DNA from: Collybiopsis luxurians FD-317 M1
Taxonomy: Eukaryota; Basidiomycota; Agaricomycetes; Agaricales; Omphalotaceae
NCBI GenBank assembly: GCA_000827265.1
Contig: KN834749.1
Span: forward strand, 1,353,500 to 1,417,499
Reading direction: 5' to 3'
Length of the DNA: 64,000 bases
Shown here in pieces: positions 32,448 through 43,313 of the stretch. Made by a program: the position numbers and the translations under genes. The notes beneath the pieces were generated by a model. That model worked only from the letters and a program-made list of their open reading frames with translations. It did not search any database and was not told the DNA's origin. Each line of letters starts with the position of its first letter. The first letter of the stretch is position 1.

Positions 32448-35400
32448 CTAAGTAAATCCATTAAATACCCATCCAGGTCGCAGTTCGAGATACTTGTGCT
32501 TCCTGAGCTCCGTCGCACTTGGACGTTCATCCGGATTGCTGTATGGCCGATGTCAGCGCCGTCAGAAAAGCTGGAAAGTCAAACTCACATGGCAAAGCAT
32601 TTCCGTCTGAAATCGTCGGCAAGGTCGGAGAGTACGAGGCCTTCAGGAACTGGAGGAGGAAGTTTTGAGGACCACAACTATGGAGTATTGCGACGTGTTA
32701 AACGCAGGAAAATAGCAGCTCAACCGATGTGCATACCTTGAACATGACGGCGACCATCTCGTCTCCGTTCCACGGTCTCATCCCCGCCCACATCTCCAAC
32801 ACCACACAGCCGACACTCCAGATATCAATCTTAGAATTGTAGACCTTCCCTTGCGGGTTAATGACTTCCGGTGCCATCCAGAAGACAGTCCCTTGCATAG
32901 CGGTTGCTGCCCCACCGCCAGCAGCTTCGTCAGCTGTTCGCTTTGATATACCAAAGTCGGATATCTTGCATATACCGCTCATTTCAACGAGTATGTTATC
33001 GGCTTTGAGATCCTAATGAGATAAAGGTAAAGGCACAGTCATTTTACAGAAGGAGAGAGACGCACCCGATGTAATATCCCTTTGGAATGAAGGTACTCGA
33101 GTCCACTCAGTATTTGGCCGGTGAATGATTTGGTGACATCTTCCGCAAATTTGCCATGCTTGAGTAATACGCTCCCTATTGATCCACCAGGAACGTATTC
33201 CAAAAAGCTGTAGAGGTTGACAGCACAAATGTCAGCAGCCAATATAAAGTTAGCACGGAAAGTAGCACGAACATGCTCAAATTTGCAGGTGTCTCTTCAA
33301 AGCCCAAATACTGCACAATGTTGGGATGATCCAGGTCTTTCAAGGTCTCGCTTTCCGATTTGAGGGCGTTGACAACTGTAGCGTGCCTCGAATCATGTTT
33401 ATCGGATAGCGTTTGTGGGATCTCGACTTGCTTTACGGCCATCATCTCACCCGTGGTCGCATTTAATGCGAGGTAAACCCGACCATACGTACCACGCCCG
33501 ATCAATTCTCCTCGTACCCACTTGAATGTCGCTGTTACAAAACAATTCAGGAAATCGAAAAACTGAGAATGAGAAGGATCCTTACTGGGCCCAGAAGCAG
33601 AAGGTGAGTCCGGCGTACTCGCACTGGTCCTCCCATAATATTCATTCTCCGTGGTGACTTCCTCCAATTTGCTGCCCCAGAGTTTCGTGCTTCTCTTCCG
33701 CAACATATTTGCAGCATGGATTGCACTGCTGTTCATTGTACCCACATCACTGTAACCATTAACAGAGTACTGATCAGCCATAGAGGTTCGATCAATCCTC
33801 TTTTTGTGTTCCTGCGCAACGATACGAATCGACTTCTTCGCCCGGATCCGAGATCGGTCTCTTTCCAACTTATCCGAGGACCGTTCCCGGTCTCTGCTAT
33901 CTCGCACAGGGGGAGGAAGGTCTTTCTCAGGAGGTATTGGGGGTACTGGAGGCACTCCCGGCCCTAGGCCGACATCAACTGTAGCAGTGGTAGGGCTGGT
34001 ACCACCCGAGGTAGCCTCAATGACTGGCTTGTCAAGATCATGCTCAGGAAAGTACTGATCAAGTTTCTCGTACATGTCCTCTGGCAACGGACGTGGTGCC
34101 CACCATCCTTCTGAGTCTGAAGCAGCCAAGAAGGTGCTTTGTCTTGCCCTTGACTTGCTTCCATTCACACTCAAGCCAGATCCCTCATCCGCACTGCTGG
34201 CAGACATATGGGGCGTCGTAGTGGCTGAAGACTGAAGAGGGCCGCCAGTGCTCGAATTAGCCGTTGAACTAGAGGCACTTGGAGCGGAAATGGGTTGCGC
34301 GACACCAGACACGTCAATCTGAACCGTCAGCGGAGGCCGTTTCGTAGGAGAGGTTGACATCTTGTTCGAATCAACTGGATTTGATGACCTAGGTGATACA
34401 GCAGGCCCAAGTGGTTTACTCCACAAGTCATCGGAATCAGAATCGTCAAATGTCCCCGTGGATATTCTAGTACCACTAGAAGAGTTGTACGTGCCTCTCG
34501 AGGACCTGAACTTTTCGAAGGGGAATGAGGGGTAGGACGGAAGAGAAGATGGTTGAACAGCGGTCGTCGATGTGGACACTGCGGATGAAATGGGTTCCGG
34601 TAAAGTTGTTGTAGAAACGTGGTAGGTAGGTGACAAGGGTGATGCCGAGGTAGGCATTGACCTTGGGGGAGAGCTGGAGGTGGTGGATGTGGACGAGACT
34701 GAACTAGGATCTGGTAACTGCCTGGGAGGAGGCATGAGCGTCGCCTCACTATTCCCTGTCCGATTCATGCCATCAAATAGATTATTCAACCAAGCATGAT
34801 CATCTTTTTTCAACGTCGCCTCGCTTCCACTGCTATTAACGGTCCTCCAAGTGTCAGATTCGGGGGAGAATGCACCAAACCCGTCCCCTTCCCCATCCGG
34901 TAGTATTTTCGGTAAAAATCTTGGGCTCGTGGGACTACGAGGAGGAGTCCGAGTCCTAGCCTCTCTTTCGGAATAACTAGATTTATAGGTGGGTGACATT
35001 GGCCTTTGATAAGATCCAGGCCACATGGATGAGGATGGGTTTGCAAATCCGTTGGTAGGACTCTGCGCTTGATTGTATATCTTGGGGAAAGCCGCATTAC
35101 CCATCGCTGAGCGTGGGCGAGGAAACGGCTCTTCCGGAGACAAAACACCAGCTGAGGAAGAAGGGGAGGTGATGTAAGGACGAGAGTACGAAGAAGCTGA
35201 AGAAGATGAAGGGAAATCTTGTGATCCACCTCCATGGATAGGTAAGGGTCTTACAGGTTTCTGAAGAGGTTGTATTGGCGACCCATCCTTGTACGAAATG
35301 CTGGAAGACATGAATGTCATGTTCGAGCTTGCCCGAGAAGAATTGGACGACACATTTTGGCCTCCTTTCCCAGGTCTTAAATTCGGTGGGTGATTGAGTA

Positions 35401-37256
35401 CACTTCCTCCACCATGGAACATAGCTCGTAAACTGTCCACACTCTTGGCTGATTTCATGTTCCGCCATTGAGAGGTGGTCGGAAGGGGTTTCGCTTCTGC
35501 ACCAGCAGCCTTCCAGTTTACTGCCCAGCTCGCTGGGACCGGCTGGCCAGCCGCTCGTGGGAGCTGCGGAAGACGCGAATCGCCAGACGAGTTGGGAACC
35601 GGAGGCGTACCGCGGGGAGCAGGAGGAATGGCTGGGATGCGGTAGGGCTTATTGCCACCCTGAGTATAACGTGTAGGGGAAACCTGATTTCGTAATGTTC
35701 TGGATGGTTTTGATGGGGACTGCCTAATCTGGTCCTGAGATAGAGGCGGAGAGTTGGGCTGTTGAAGATGTTGCTGAAGTGGGTGGGACTGCGTTTCTGG
35801 ATCCCTCTGGATGAAGACCCACGAATCATTGGGAGAACGATCGTCGTCAGACTTTTGTCTCCGACGGGGTTCATTTCTGAGGAAGGAGGAATCTTGTCGC
35901 TGGGCATGCTGAAACATACGATCCCTTTCGGTAGCGGCATCTGATCCAGACCTGACATGATGGCGAGCCGGGGGAGTAAGAGAGTTATCATCATGAGCGG
36001 GAAAAGTTGCTCTATTTGGAGAAAGAGGAGGTGGCGCTGGTGGAGTCGGCAGAACGCTTCCATGCCTCTCAATGACTGGGGGAGGTGTAGGTGGAGGTGG
36101 TGAAGTTGGTCTAGAAGGCAAAAGCGCCGCGGGTCGACGAGAGGTAAGAGGCGAAGGTGGGACAGCGTTGGCAAGGGTATTGAGTATTTGCTGAGTGGGG
36201 GGACGCATGGTGGACCTGTTATCTCGGTCTGCATTGTCCAAATCAGCATCGTAGCCAGGCGAATCTGTGGGAATTTGCTCGCTGGCCGAAGATATGCTAC
36301 CCTCCCGCCGAGACCCCGACCGGCGTTTGGGCCTCAGCGGTTGCAAAGGCTGCGTACTGTACTGGGGGAGAACCGGCGGGGGAATGGTAACGACACTGGG
36401 CGGCGAGATTGGCGGCGAAACCTGTGGTAACGGTCTCACGGGCTGCAATGGCTGCTCATGGACCGTCGCTGATGAATGCGAGACAAGTAATTTGAGGGTC
36501 CCTTTGTCATCTCCTAGAGTCCTGCAAAGCTCAAACAATTTTTCGTTTGACAGCGCTTCGCTGGTAGCGTAGGCGCCAATTTCTGTCTGATAAATGGAGA
36601 ATCTGGATTGGTCCTCTTCGTCATAAATGTTGAGCTGAAAAAAATGCATTTGATATATGTTGACAATCAGATCTAGGCGAATTACGCACTTTTGTAAAGA
36701 CACATTCTCTTATAAACGCAGGGTTCCTAGCGCCGGTAATTTCCACGTTGACATATCTCTCTGAATCGGCGGTAACGAGAACGAGAATTCGCCGCTCGTC
36801 TGAAGTTGAGACCGTTGGAGAGGTCGAAGGGCGCTTGTGGTTAGGCCTATTGAGCTTGTTCCCGTGAAAAGGAGATTTAAAGAGATTAAATTTCTGCTGC
36901 TGCGAACGAGGCGCAGGCTGATCATATACGGAAGAAGAGGGAGCAATAGCTGGGTCTTCGGCAGTAAGATCGATTAAAGGGCCTGAAACTCCTGGAGTAG
37001 AAGGCGGCGGGGTCTCTTCAGCAGCTGGGGAGCTTGTGCTGGAGGGTGAAGAGAGGGAAGGATGAGAAGGTTTGTATCCTGGGGCGCGTACTGGAATATT
37101 CGTGGTCAACGGTGAGGGAGCAGACGGGGTCGGTTTTGGCAAGGAGGGGGTGAAATGTTTTGAGTTTTGAATGGGCGTTTCATCGTCGCTGGACTCGCTG
37201 TCGGAGCCTCTGTTGGTTACATGAAATATTCGCTTTGACCTCACAGCTTCCGACAT
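32448..37256 (-). CDS. BCK1: MAP kinase kinase kinase, Bck1/Mkh1 type
   Basis: Top kinase of the cell-wall-integrity MAPK cascade, acting below protein kinase C. The start at 37256 gives MSEAVRSKRIFHVTNRGSD. A Ras-association-like region near residues 150-250 reads ERRILVLVTADSERYVNVEI with ARNPAFIRECVFTK. Then follow about 700 residues of Pro/Ser-rich linker, the conserved block WWAPRPLPEDMYEKLDQYFP, KKSIRIVAQEHKKRI, RKRSTKLWGSKLEEV and a C-terminal kinase domain: RGELIGRGTYGRVYLA, AVKQ, FLEYVPGGSIGSVL, HRDLKADNIL, DFGISK, GTVFWMAPEV and WSVGCVVLEMWAGMRPW. The last exon ends PDERPSATELRKHKYL and GWVFNGFT with TAG at 32448-32450. The kinase looks fully active. A second, rearranged relative lies at 61421-63779. 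Confidence 0.92.
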
Positions 37257-37540
37257 GGACCTAGAGACAGTCGTTGGGAGCGACTTGACTAGCACGTTTT
37301 CCAATGAGACCCTCCCAGTTCTTCCGATTTTGCGATGGCAAGAGGGAGCGAAAAGGGATCTGGACTATGTGGAGGTTAAATTCAAGCTCAAAGTCTGCCT
37401 TCCGACGCATGGTCCTAGCAAGATTTGTCAGCAATTTATTTCCCCTCACCCAAAAATATTTACTTTGTTCCATCTCTCATTTACGAACACAACATATACT
37501 AATACATATGTATACATCAATATCATCAGACTATCATAGC

Positions 37541-38802
37541 TTACAGTAAACTTGAAGAACCAGACCCAAGTACCGTCCCATCGTCCAAGCTCATCTAATA
37601 TATTCCGGTCAGCATCCCCTCTCACGCAGGTTTATTCAGCTCACCTTTGGATATTCGGCATGTTCCTTCAGCATTCCTTGCCCCCAGCTGAGCAGTTTAA
37701 CCAATTGGACCAGTTTCACTTCCTTGCCTTGACTAAGACTCTCCAAAATTGCTGCATTCACTTCTCCAGCCGTCTTCATCCGTTGTGCCGGACTCAACAA
37801 GTCGCTGATGGCGCTAGGAGTAGAACTTGAATGCTCAAACGCCAGAAGTGACATTGTCCTTTCCAACTCGGACAGAAATTCTGGTGAATGCTCCCCGAGC
37901 TGTGCAAGCTCCTCCTGCGCGAACTGAAGAGCTTCTGCTACTCGTCCTTGCCGAATGTACTCTATCAATTTTTGTTGCTGTAGGTGAAAAAACAGAGCGC
38001 GATTATTGTCGAGTATCTGACGAATAAATCAGTATTTGGGTCATCAATCAGAAGCAGAATAGGTAAAATATCATATTGAAGACTGAAGTTTTGGTGTTTA
38101 CAATTCTCATCAGCGACCCGGAGGGGTCTGAGAGTGGTGCATGAAACAGTTTAATCATATGCAGAACCAAAGGCCGTGGCATTGAACGAGATACGGACAG
38201 TATTCCCCGATGCGCCATAGCCATGGAAACGAAAAAAAAAAAAAAAAAAGACTGACCTCTGGATTCAACTCATTCACCCTGACAATTGCGTCTTCTACGT
38301 CACCTCGCTGAAGTGCCTCCCGCACCTTCATTCGGCTTTCAATCGACTCGAAGTCAACTTCAGGAATGACGGAGGCTTCTTGTGCGAATTCCTCTGCTGC
38401 AGATTTGTACCCTTCTATGACCAAGTAGTCCATGATAAGGCGATTGAGATCACTGAAAGAGCCAGGTCAGCGAAAGAAGAGAGCATAAAACCGGACAAAA
38501 CGAGGCGTTATTCAGATAATACATGCAAATTTTAGCTCTTCAACGAATTATCTCGGAGAGATTCCCAATAATGTTTATCATCATGTTTGGCCACATTGAG
38601 GGAAATAAAATAAAATTAAAATTAAAAAACGATACTGAGAACACACCTCTTGGAAATTTGGACGTCATGTAATCTACGATCCCACTCTTCCTTTGGTATT
38701 TTCACATTGGGGGAAGCATGAGGCTTCAACGATCATCGCAAAGAGGTTATGTTGGTGAGCGACGGACGAGCAAAAAAAAACAAAAGAAGGAAAACGAACC
38801 AT
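37541..38802 (-). CDS. GID8: GID/CTLH ubiquitin ligase subunit Gid8 (Twa1-like)
   Basis: Scaffold of the GID/CTLH E3 ligase that degrades gluconeogenic enzymes in yeast. The ATG (38800-38802) appears to be an exon by itself, directly followed by a GT donor. The next exon reads PHASPNVKIPKEEWDRRLHD and VQISK, then SDLNRLIMDYLVIEGYKSAA (LisH), SIESRMKVREALQRGDVEDA (CTLH), and IEYIRQGRVAEALQFAQEEL plus LLSPAQRMKTAGEVNAAILE (CRA). The last exon gives MSLDDGTVLGSGSSSLL and TAA (37541-37543). One intron holds an 18-nt T run (A run on the plus strand, 38232-38249) close after the donor. Domain order and length match Gid8. Confidence 0.9.
38232..38249. repeat. Poly-A/T run in a GID8 intron
   Basis: Eighteen consecutive A on the plus strand, read as a T run near the donor end of a GID8 intron. 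Probably length-variable. Confidence 0.8.
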
Positions 38803-39286
38803 TTTTCAAGGACTTGGGTGGGCACGTGATGAAATTGCAGCGCACGAGGCAGGTACTAAGGTAGTTTAGGGCAGGTCAGATCCCCGGTTCCCGTCGTGAA
38901 GAGCATGTGCCAATGAATCATTGTTCGATGTTGATGAAATCTGCAGAGAGGAGGTGTAAGTGGAAATCGAAGCTCAGCTGCTGGGATGATCATCAAAGCC
39001 ATAATGAAATGTTGATGTAACGATCCGCATCGCTAGCAAGGATCAAGGGATGTGTTTCAAAACTCAACGATTCTATGGCTCATGTGGATCTCAGTACTCA
39101 GTATGTACCGCATTATTCAGAGGTGCTCATGAAACCGGAGGATATTTTGTTTACCGATAATATCAGCTCGCCAGAATCCAGATATCAATCTACGCTTTTG
39201 ACACGACTGCGCCACTTCGAATCATCTCAAAAAAGTCATCTTTATCCATTGCACCTGAAATGGGATGAGCACAAAGCCGTAGATAA
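38803..39286. other. Intergenic region, no gene supported
   Basis: Holds the GID8 promoter and the 3' region of RRP15. A CACGTG core occurs about 20 bp upstream of the GID8 ATG (near 38823). A short plus-strand frame at 39075-39290 has no recognisable family or splice pattern. Confidence 0.5.
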
Positions 39287-39946
39287 CTAGATATTCAATA
39301 TACCTTCTTTCCCCCGACCGAGAATGTTATCTTTCTTTTTGCCTTTCTTTGAAGACTTGGAATCGTCTACAATCATGGGAGCTGGTAGAGAAGGCTTTCC
39401 ACTCCCTCTTGCAGCTTTTTTCTCCTCCTCGTCTACGGCTGCCTGATTTTGAGCTTGCTGGACTAGATTGAAAAGCTTGACGACTAGAAAACATATCAAT
39501 TGAGCTCTTGAAACGGGAATGAGCTCCCTACCACCTCTCTGGGCGACTTTTCGAAGAGCCCTTTCGCTTTCACCACCCCATCCTCCTATGACATCCGTAA
39601 TTCTTCCCCTATCTTCCTTTTCCTTCCTCTCTACCTGTAGTACCTTTTTTGCCCTTATCTCCAGCTTTTCATCGTTCCGTTTTCTTGCTATTGAAGGCTT
39701 GAGCGATAGAGGTACTGAAGAGGGGGCTTCAGTGTTCAGTAATGACTGGAGAGTTGCCCCAAAAGCAGATGCATGAGTCGCTCGTATTTTCCGCTTCTTC
39801 GTCTGCCGGGATTTCTGGGGTTTCATGCCTTCAATATCATCCGCAGAGTCGTCTGAGCCAGCTGACAGCTGTTCAGATAACTGCTCATTATCCGACTCTC
39901 TTGAAGATGAATCGTCTGGTCGTTCTTTCCGTTTTGATGAGGACAT
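39287..39946 (-). CDS. RRP15: Ribosomal RNA-processing protein 15
   Basis: Nucleolar factor of pre-60S ribosome maturation. The chosen start at 39946 gives MSSSKRKERPDDSSSRESDN, then an acidic/basic low-complexity region and the family core: ATHASAFGATLQSLLNTEAP, LSLKPSIARKRNDEKLEIRA, KEDRGRITDVIGGWGGESER and ALRKVAQRG. A short intron (about 39483-39532) leads to VVKLFNLVQQAQNQA and a basic tail, KSSKKGKKKDN. A longer in-frame start at 40033 would put translated Arg-Glu repeats from the CT tract at the N-terminus, which is unlikely. Confidence 0.87.
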   Translation of the reverse strand: MSSSKRKERPDDSSSRESDNEQLSEQLSAGSDDSADDIEGMKPQKSRQTKKRKIRATHASAFGATLQSLLNTEAPSSVPLSLKPSIARKRNDEKLEIRAKKVLQVERKEKEDRGRITDVIGGWGGESERALRKVAQRGGRELIPVSRAQLICFLVVKLFNLVQQAQNQAAVDEEEKKAARGSGKPSLPAPMIVDDSKSSKKGKKKDNILGRGKEGILNI

Positions 39947-40002
39947 GAATGGTGATGGTGAGCGGCAAAGATTTGAATTACAAAGTCTTGACCTGGAAAC
40001 CG

Positions 40003-40031
40003 TCCTCTCTCTCTCTCTTTCTCTCTCTCTC
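40003..40031 (+). repeat. CT-rich microsatellite next to the DIL-protein start
   Basis: Nearly perfect CT dinucleotide tract ending 1-2 bp before the ATG at 40033, within the 86-bp gap between two divergent genes. Pyrimidine-rich tracts just upstream of genes are common in fungal core promoters. Here it may be part of the 5' leader. Confidence 0.75.
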
Positions 40032-40032
40032 A

Positions 40033-43000
40033 ATGAATTCTCCCGTAGACTTAGATCCAGAGCCTGATTTATTTCCTCTATATCCTACGACAGCTCACAT
40101 CGCTGTTCATTTATCTTCACATTCAGGTCTGGATCCAGAACAAAAGGCTCAACTCGTTCGACACTGCTTGAATCGAGCATGCGTTTTTAGCGACCTTGGT
40201 ATCCTGCAGTATCTATTCTCTGATCCTCAAGCTCATCCATTTATCGATTTGGGCATGCAAGATGAAGATGGCGTTGGCCTCGTCAGCTTAACAATACATG
40301 GGTTCGGTGCAGAGTCTGAAAGAGATGTTGAGAGAGAAGAATGTGTTCGTCTGCTAATTGCTCAGGGTGCAGATCTCTCTGCGGACAAAGGTATTCCAGT
40401 GTCCTGCTCTATAGCCTGTACCACAATGACCGTGTCCCCAAATTGAAGACGGATGGACCCCGCTCCACTATGCTGCTCTTCTTTCTCCTCCCACTCTGGT
40501 TTCCCACCTTATGACCCATGGATGCTCAGCGTTTGATGTAACACGACGTAAATTAACTCCTCTGGACATTGTCACTGCTCATTCCATGATGCCTGGACGC
40601 GCTGACGTGGCCCTGCTCCTTGAAGAAGCAATGAGAGGTGAAGGATGGACCGGTGGACGTATGGAAGCTAAAAGACGAATATTGGATGAACGCATGAAGC
40701 GAAAAGGGAGACAAAAATCGTTACGGGAGGACGTTGCCAAGGTGTTAGGCATCCATCCTCGCTGGTGGAATTCTGAGTCGGATGAAGTCAATCTCTCGGA
40801 CGACTCAGATACAGAAGGAGAAGAAGACGAAGACGAAAACTTATATGTACGTATTTCAGGCTCAGTTTCCAAGGTTCGATTCTGACCCAGGAATAGACTC
40901 CACCACCAGATTACACAAATATGCTTGTATTCTCTCCGCCTTCTCTCCCTGCCATCTTCGATTCTCTTATAACAAACTATCCGCCGTCATTCCGAAATTC
41001 TCAACCTGCAAATCTACTTTACATGCTCGCGCGGTTCGCCTGTCTAACTTGCGATCACAATTGGTTGGAGGATTTCATGCTTGGCGCCACAGAAGCCATA
41101 GAGGACTGTTTTTTCGTAAGTTATTCTTCTATGTGGATCAACGATGTTAATGGTAGCAAGCAGAGCCGTCCAGACGATATAACAGTCCTGGCGTTCTGGC
41201 TGTACAATACCACCATCTGGTTACATCTAATGCAATGCGACAAATCTATGAGCGAGGTTTGCGAAATGCTGGGGTCATTTGAGCTTATTGAGGAAACGAT
41301 AAATTCTGTCTTTGGTGAATTTCTCCTTCGACGACGCAAATGTTCTACTAATTGCTATGCTAGTCTTCATCATACGACTGGCGGAGCGAAAAATAGATGA
41401 GCTGCTGGACAGTGCCCTTTTAGATTATCAATCCCTGGGTTCCGAATTCGAATCTGTTCAATTTGAATCAGAACAGTGGTCTTTCTTACGGCCATTCACA
41501 GGGAAAAGGAAAAGTGTTCAACCACCAGCCTCTGCTCAGTCGACCATAAGAGGTCCGCCTTCCCCGCTTCCATTACGTCCCCCGTCTCCGTCTCCAAGCG
41601 TCTCCTCTTTTTCCTCCATTCGTCAAACATTCAGTCGTGCACGATCTTCCAGCACAACGCCCCTTCATTCACTGTTCACCGAAGACTCCAAGACTCCTTC
41701 CCCGACTGCTTTAACTTCATACTTGACGGCGCTACATACATTCCTGACGCTCTCGGATATAAATCCGGCTTTGGTCACGCAGTTGTGGTCTCAAGTCATG
41801 TATTGGACATCTTGTAAGTATACAATGGGGACAAAGAGTTGAATTGGAACCGATTTAACTTCTCAGGTGAAATGTTCAATCGAGTGCTGACGCGGAAGAA
41901 ATACATATGTCGGTAAGAATGCCCGCTTTGCTATTGGAATACCTACCTTTATTCTCTTTTCAGGTCAAGAGCTGTACAAATAGGTATGAATCTCGGCGTT
42001 CTGGAAGAATGGGTAGGGCAAATGGGTCTCCCTCGCGGTGTCCAGAGCCATTTTGCACCGATTCGAGATCTTCTTAATTGGCTGCAGGTAGGACTTTTTT
42101 TCGTATCAACAGCAGAATATCGATTCCCTACCTCCAAATGGCAGTGCCTGTCCTCTATCACAGAGTTTCCAGACCTTGTTGCTACGATTCAAACGATGAA
42201 GAATATTAATCCTCTACAGGTAATTTGCTTTACTGTAGATTTTGCAGTTTCTAGTACTTATACTCTTGTGTTTTCCAGATGCGGCGCGCCGTGCGAGATT
42301 ACAAGTATGAAGTGAACGAGGGCAGAATGACCGAAGAATGCGTACAATACTTAACCCAATTGCAGAAGGACTGGGAGCGCCATCGTGTCAAGCTTGGTGT
42401 CGAAGCCTTACGCAAAGAGGTCAGTTCCGAGGGAACAAAGTACGAATTGAATGTTTGCTGAAGGTCTTTGATCCCTATAGATGGATGATCATGATCAGGA
42501 AGGTAGCGTATCATCTTTTCCAAACGAGTCCTCGGATCCAGGAAATGTCTCGACAAGTTCAGCGGAACTTTTGGCAGCACAAGAAGCCATTGACCTGCTG
42601 TTTGATCCAGGGACCGACAAGGCGACCTGGGAGCCCGCACAACCACCTAAAGCGCTAGGGGAATTACTAGATTCTCGTTACATGCTTCCGTTGATCTTCC
42701 CTTCCGACCCTCGCATGCTTTCAGCGCGCCCCGGAAAGCTATCTGTGAATGAGGATGACAAGCTTAGTGCTTTACCTACCCCAGAATCCACGCGGAGCGC
42801 TAGTCGAGCCAGCCAAGGTAGCCGAGGGGCGATGGCATGGCATTCAAGAAACCGAAAACTAAGAGAGGTTGGAGGTGGAGCACTCAGATGGATTGATGGC
42901 GCTGTCAGTGCTTCCAGGTGGGGCAGACCGATACCAGACGATGAGGATGTGGATGCAACTGGAGATCCTGTGCAACTGGAGATATCGGAAAGAGAGGATG

Positions 43001-43128
43001 AAAAGCTGGATGAGACTGAAGACCTGCGAGTGGATACTAGAATTACACCTCTTACGCGAAAGCGCTCTGCCCGTAAAGCTAGAGTCAGTACTGGGGGCGC
43101 AGAGACTACACCGGTGGAACAAGAATAA
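40033..43128 (+). CDS. Ankyrin-repeat and dilute (DIL) domain protein
   Basis: Predicted cytoplasmic or cortical adaptor; DIL domains occur in myosin V tails and in stand-alone fungal proteins. The N-terminal half has ankyrin repeats (DGWTPLHYAALLSPPTLVSH, KLTPLDIVTAHSMMPGRADV) after an intron at about 40393-40448. An acidic patch precedes the DIL region (ITVLAFWLYNTTIWLHLMQC, ALVTQLWSQVMYWTSC, MFNRVLTRKKYICRSRAVQI, GMNLGVLEEWVGQMGL, LLNWLQ). The C-terminal third is Ser/Glu-rich and disordered, ending in TAA at 43126-43128. There are about ten short introns. It starts 86 bp from divergent RRP15. Ankyrin-plus-DIL architecture is known in fungi; its partner is unknown. Confidence 0.85.
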
Positions 43129-43313
43129 AACAAAGACATTATATACTTGATAATTGATTTTCTGGATGTGCGAGGAAGAGCAGGTTCAAAGATATCTTGA
43201 GGCTCCCAACTTTCTCGAAATTGGTCTAACGCGACATTATACTACGCAGCGCTTAAAATTTAATGTAAATATTGCAAGCGCTAAATTATCTTCGCCAGTC
43301 TCGTCGAGGCACT

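Noticed and set aside
35518..36249. 243-codon alternate minus-strand frame inside BCK1
   Set aside because: Out-of-frame reading of the Pro/Ser-rich Bck1 linker; His/Leu/Pro-rich composition is an artefact of that linker.
39947..40033. N-terminal extension of RRP15 with Arg-Glu repeats
   Set aside because: It is translation of the antisense of the CT tract in the shared promoter; the internal start gives a normal Rrp15 N-terminus.
42678..43139. 153-codon minus-strand frame opposite the end of the DIL-protein gene
   Set aside because: Ser-rich shadow of the disordered Glu/Ser-rich C-terminus on the plus strand.
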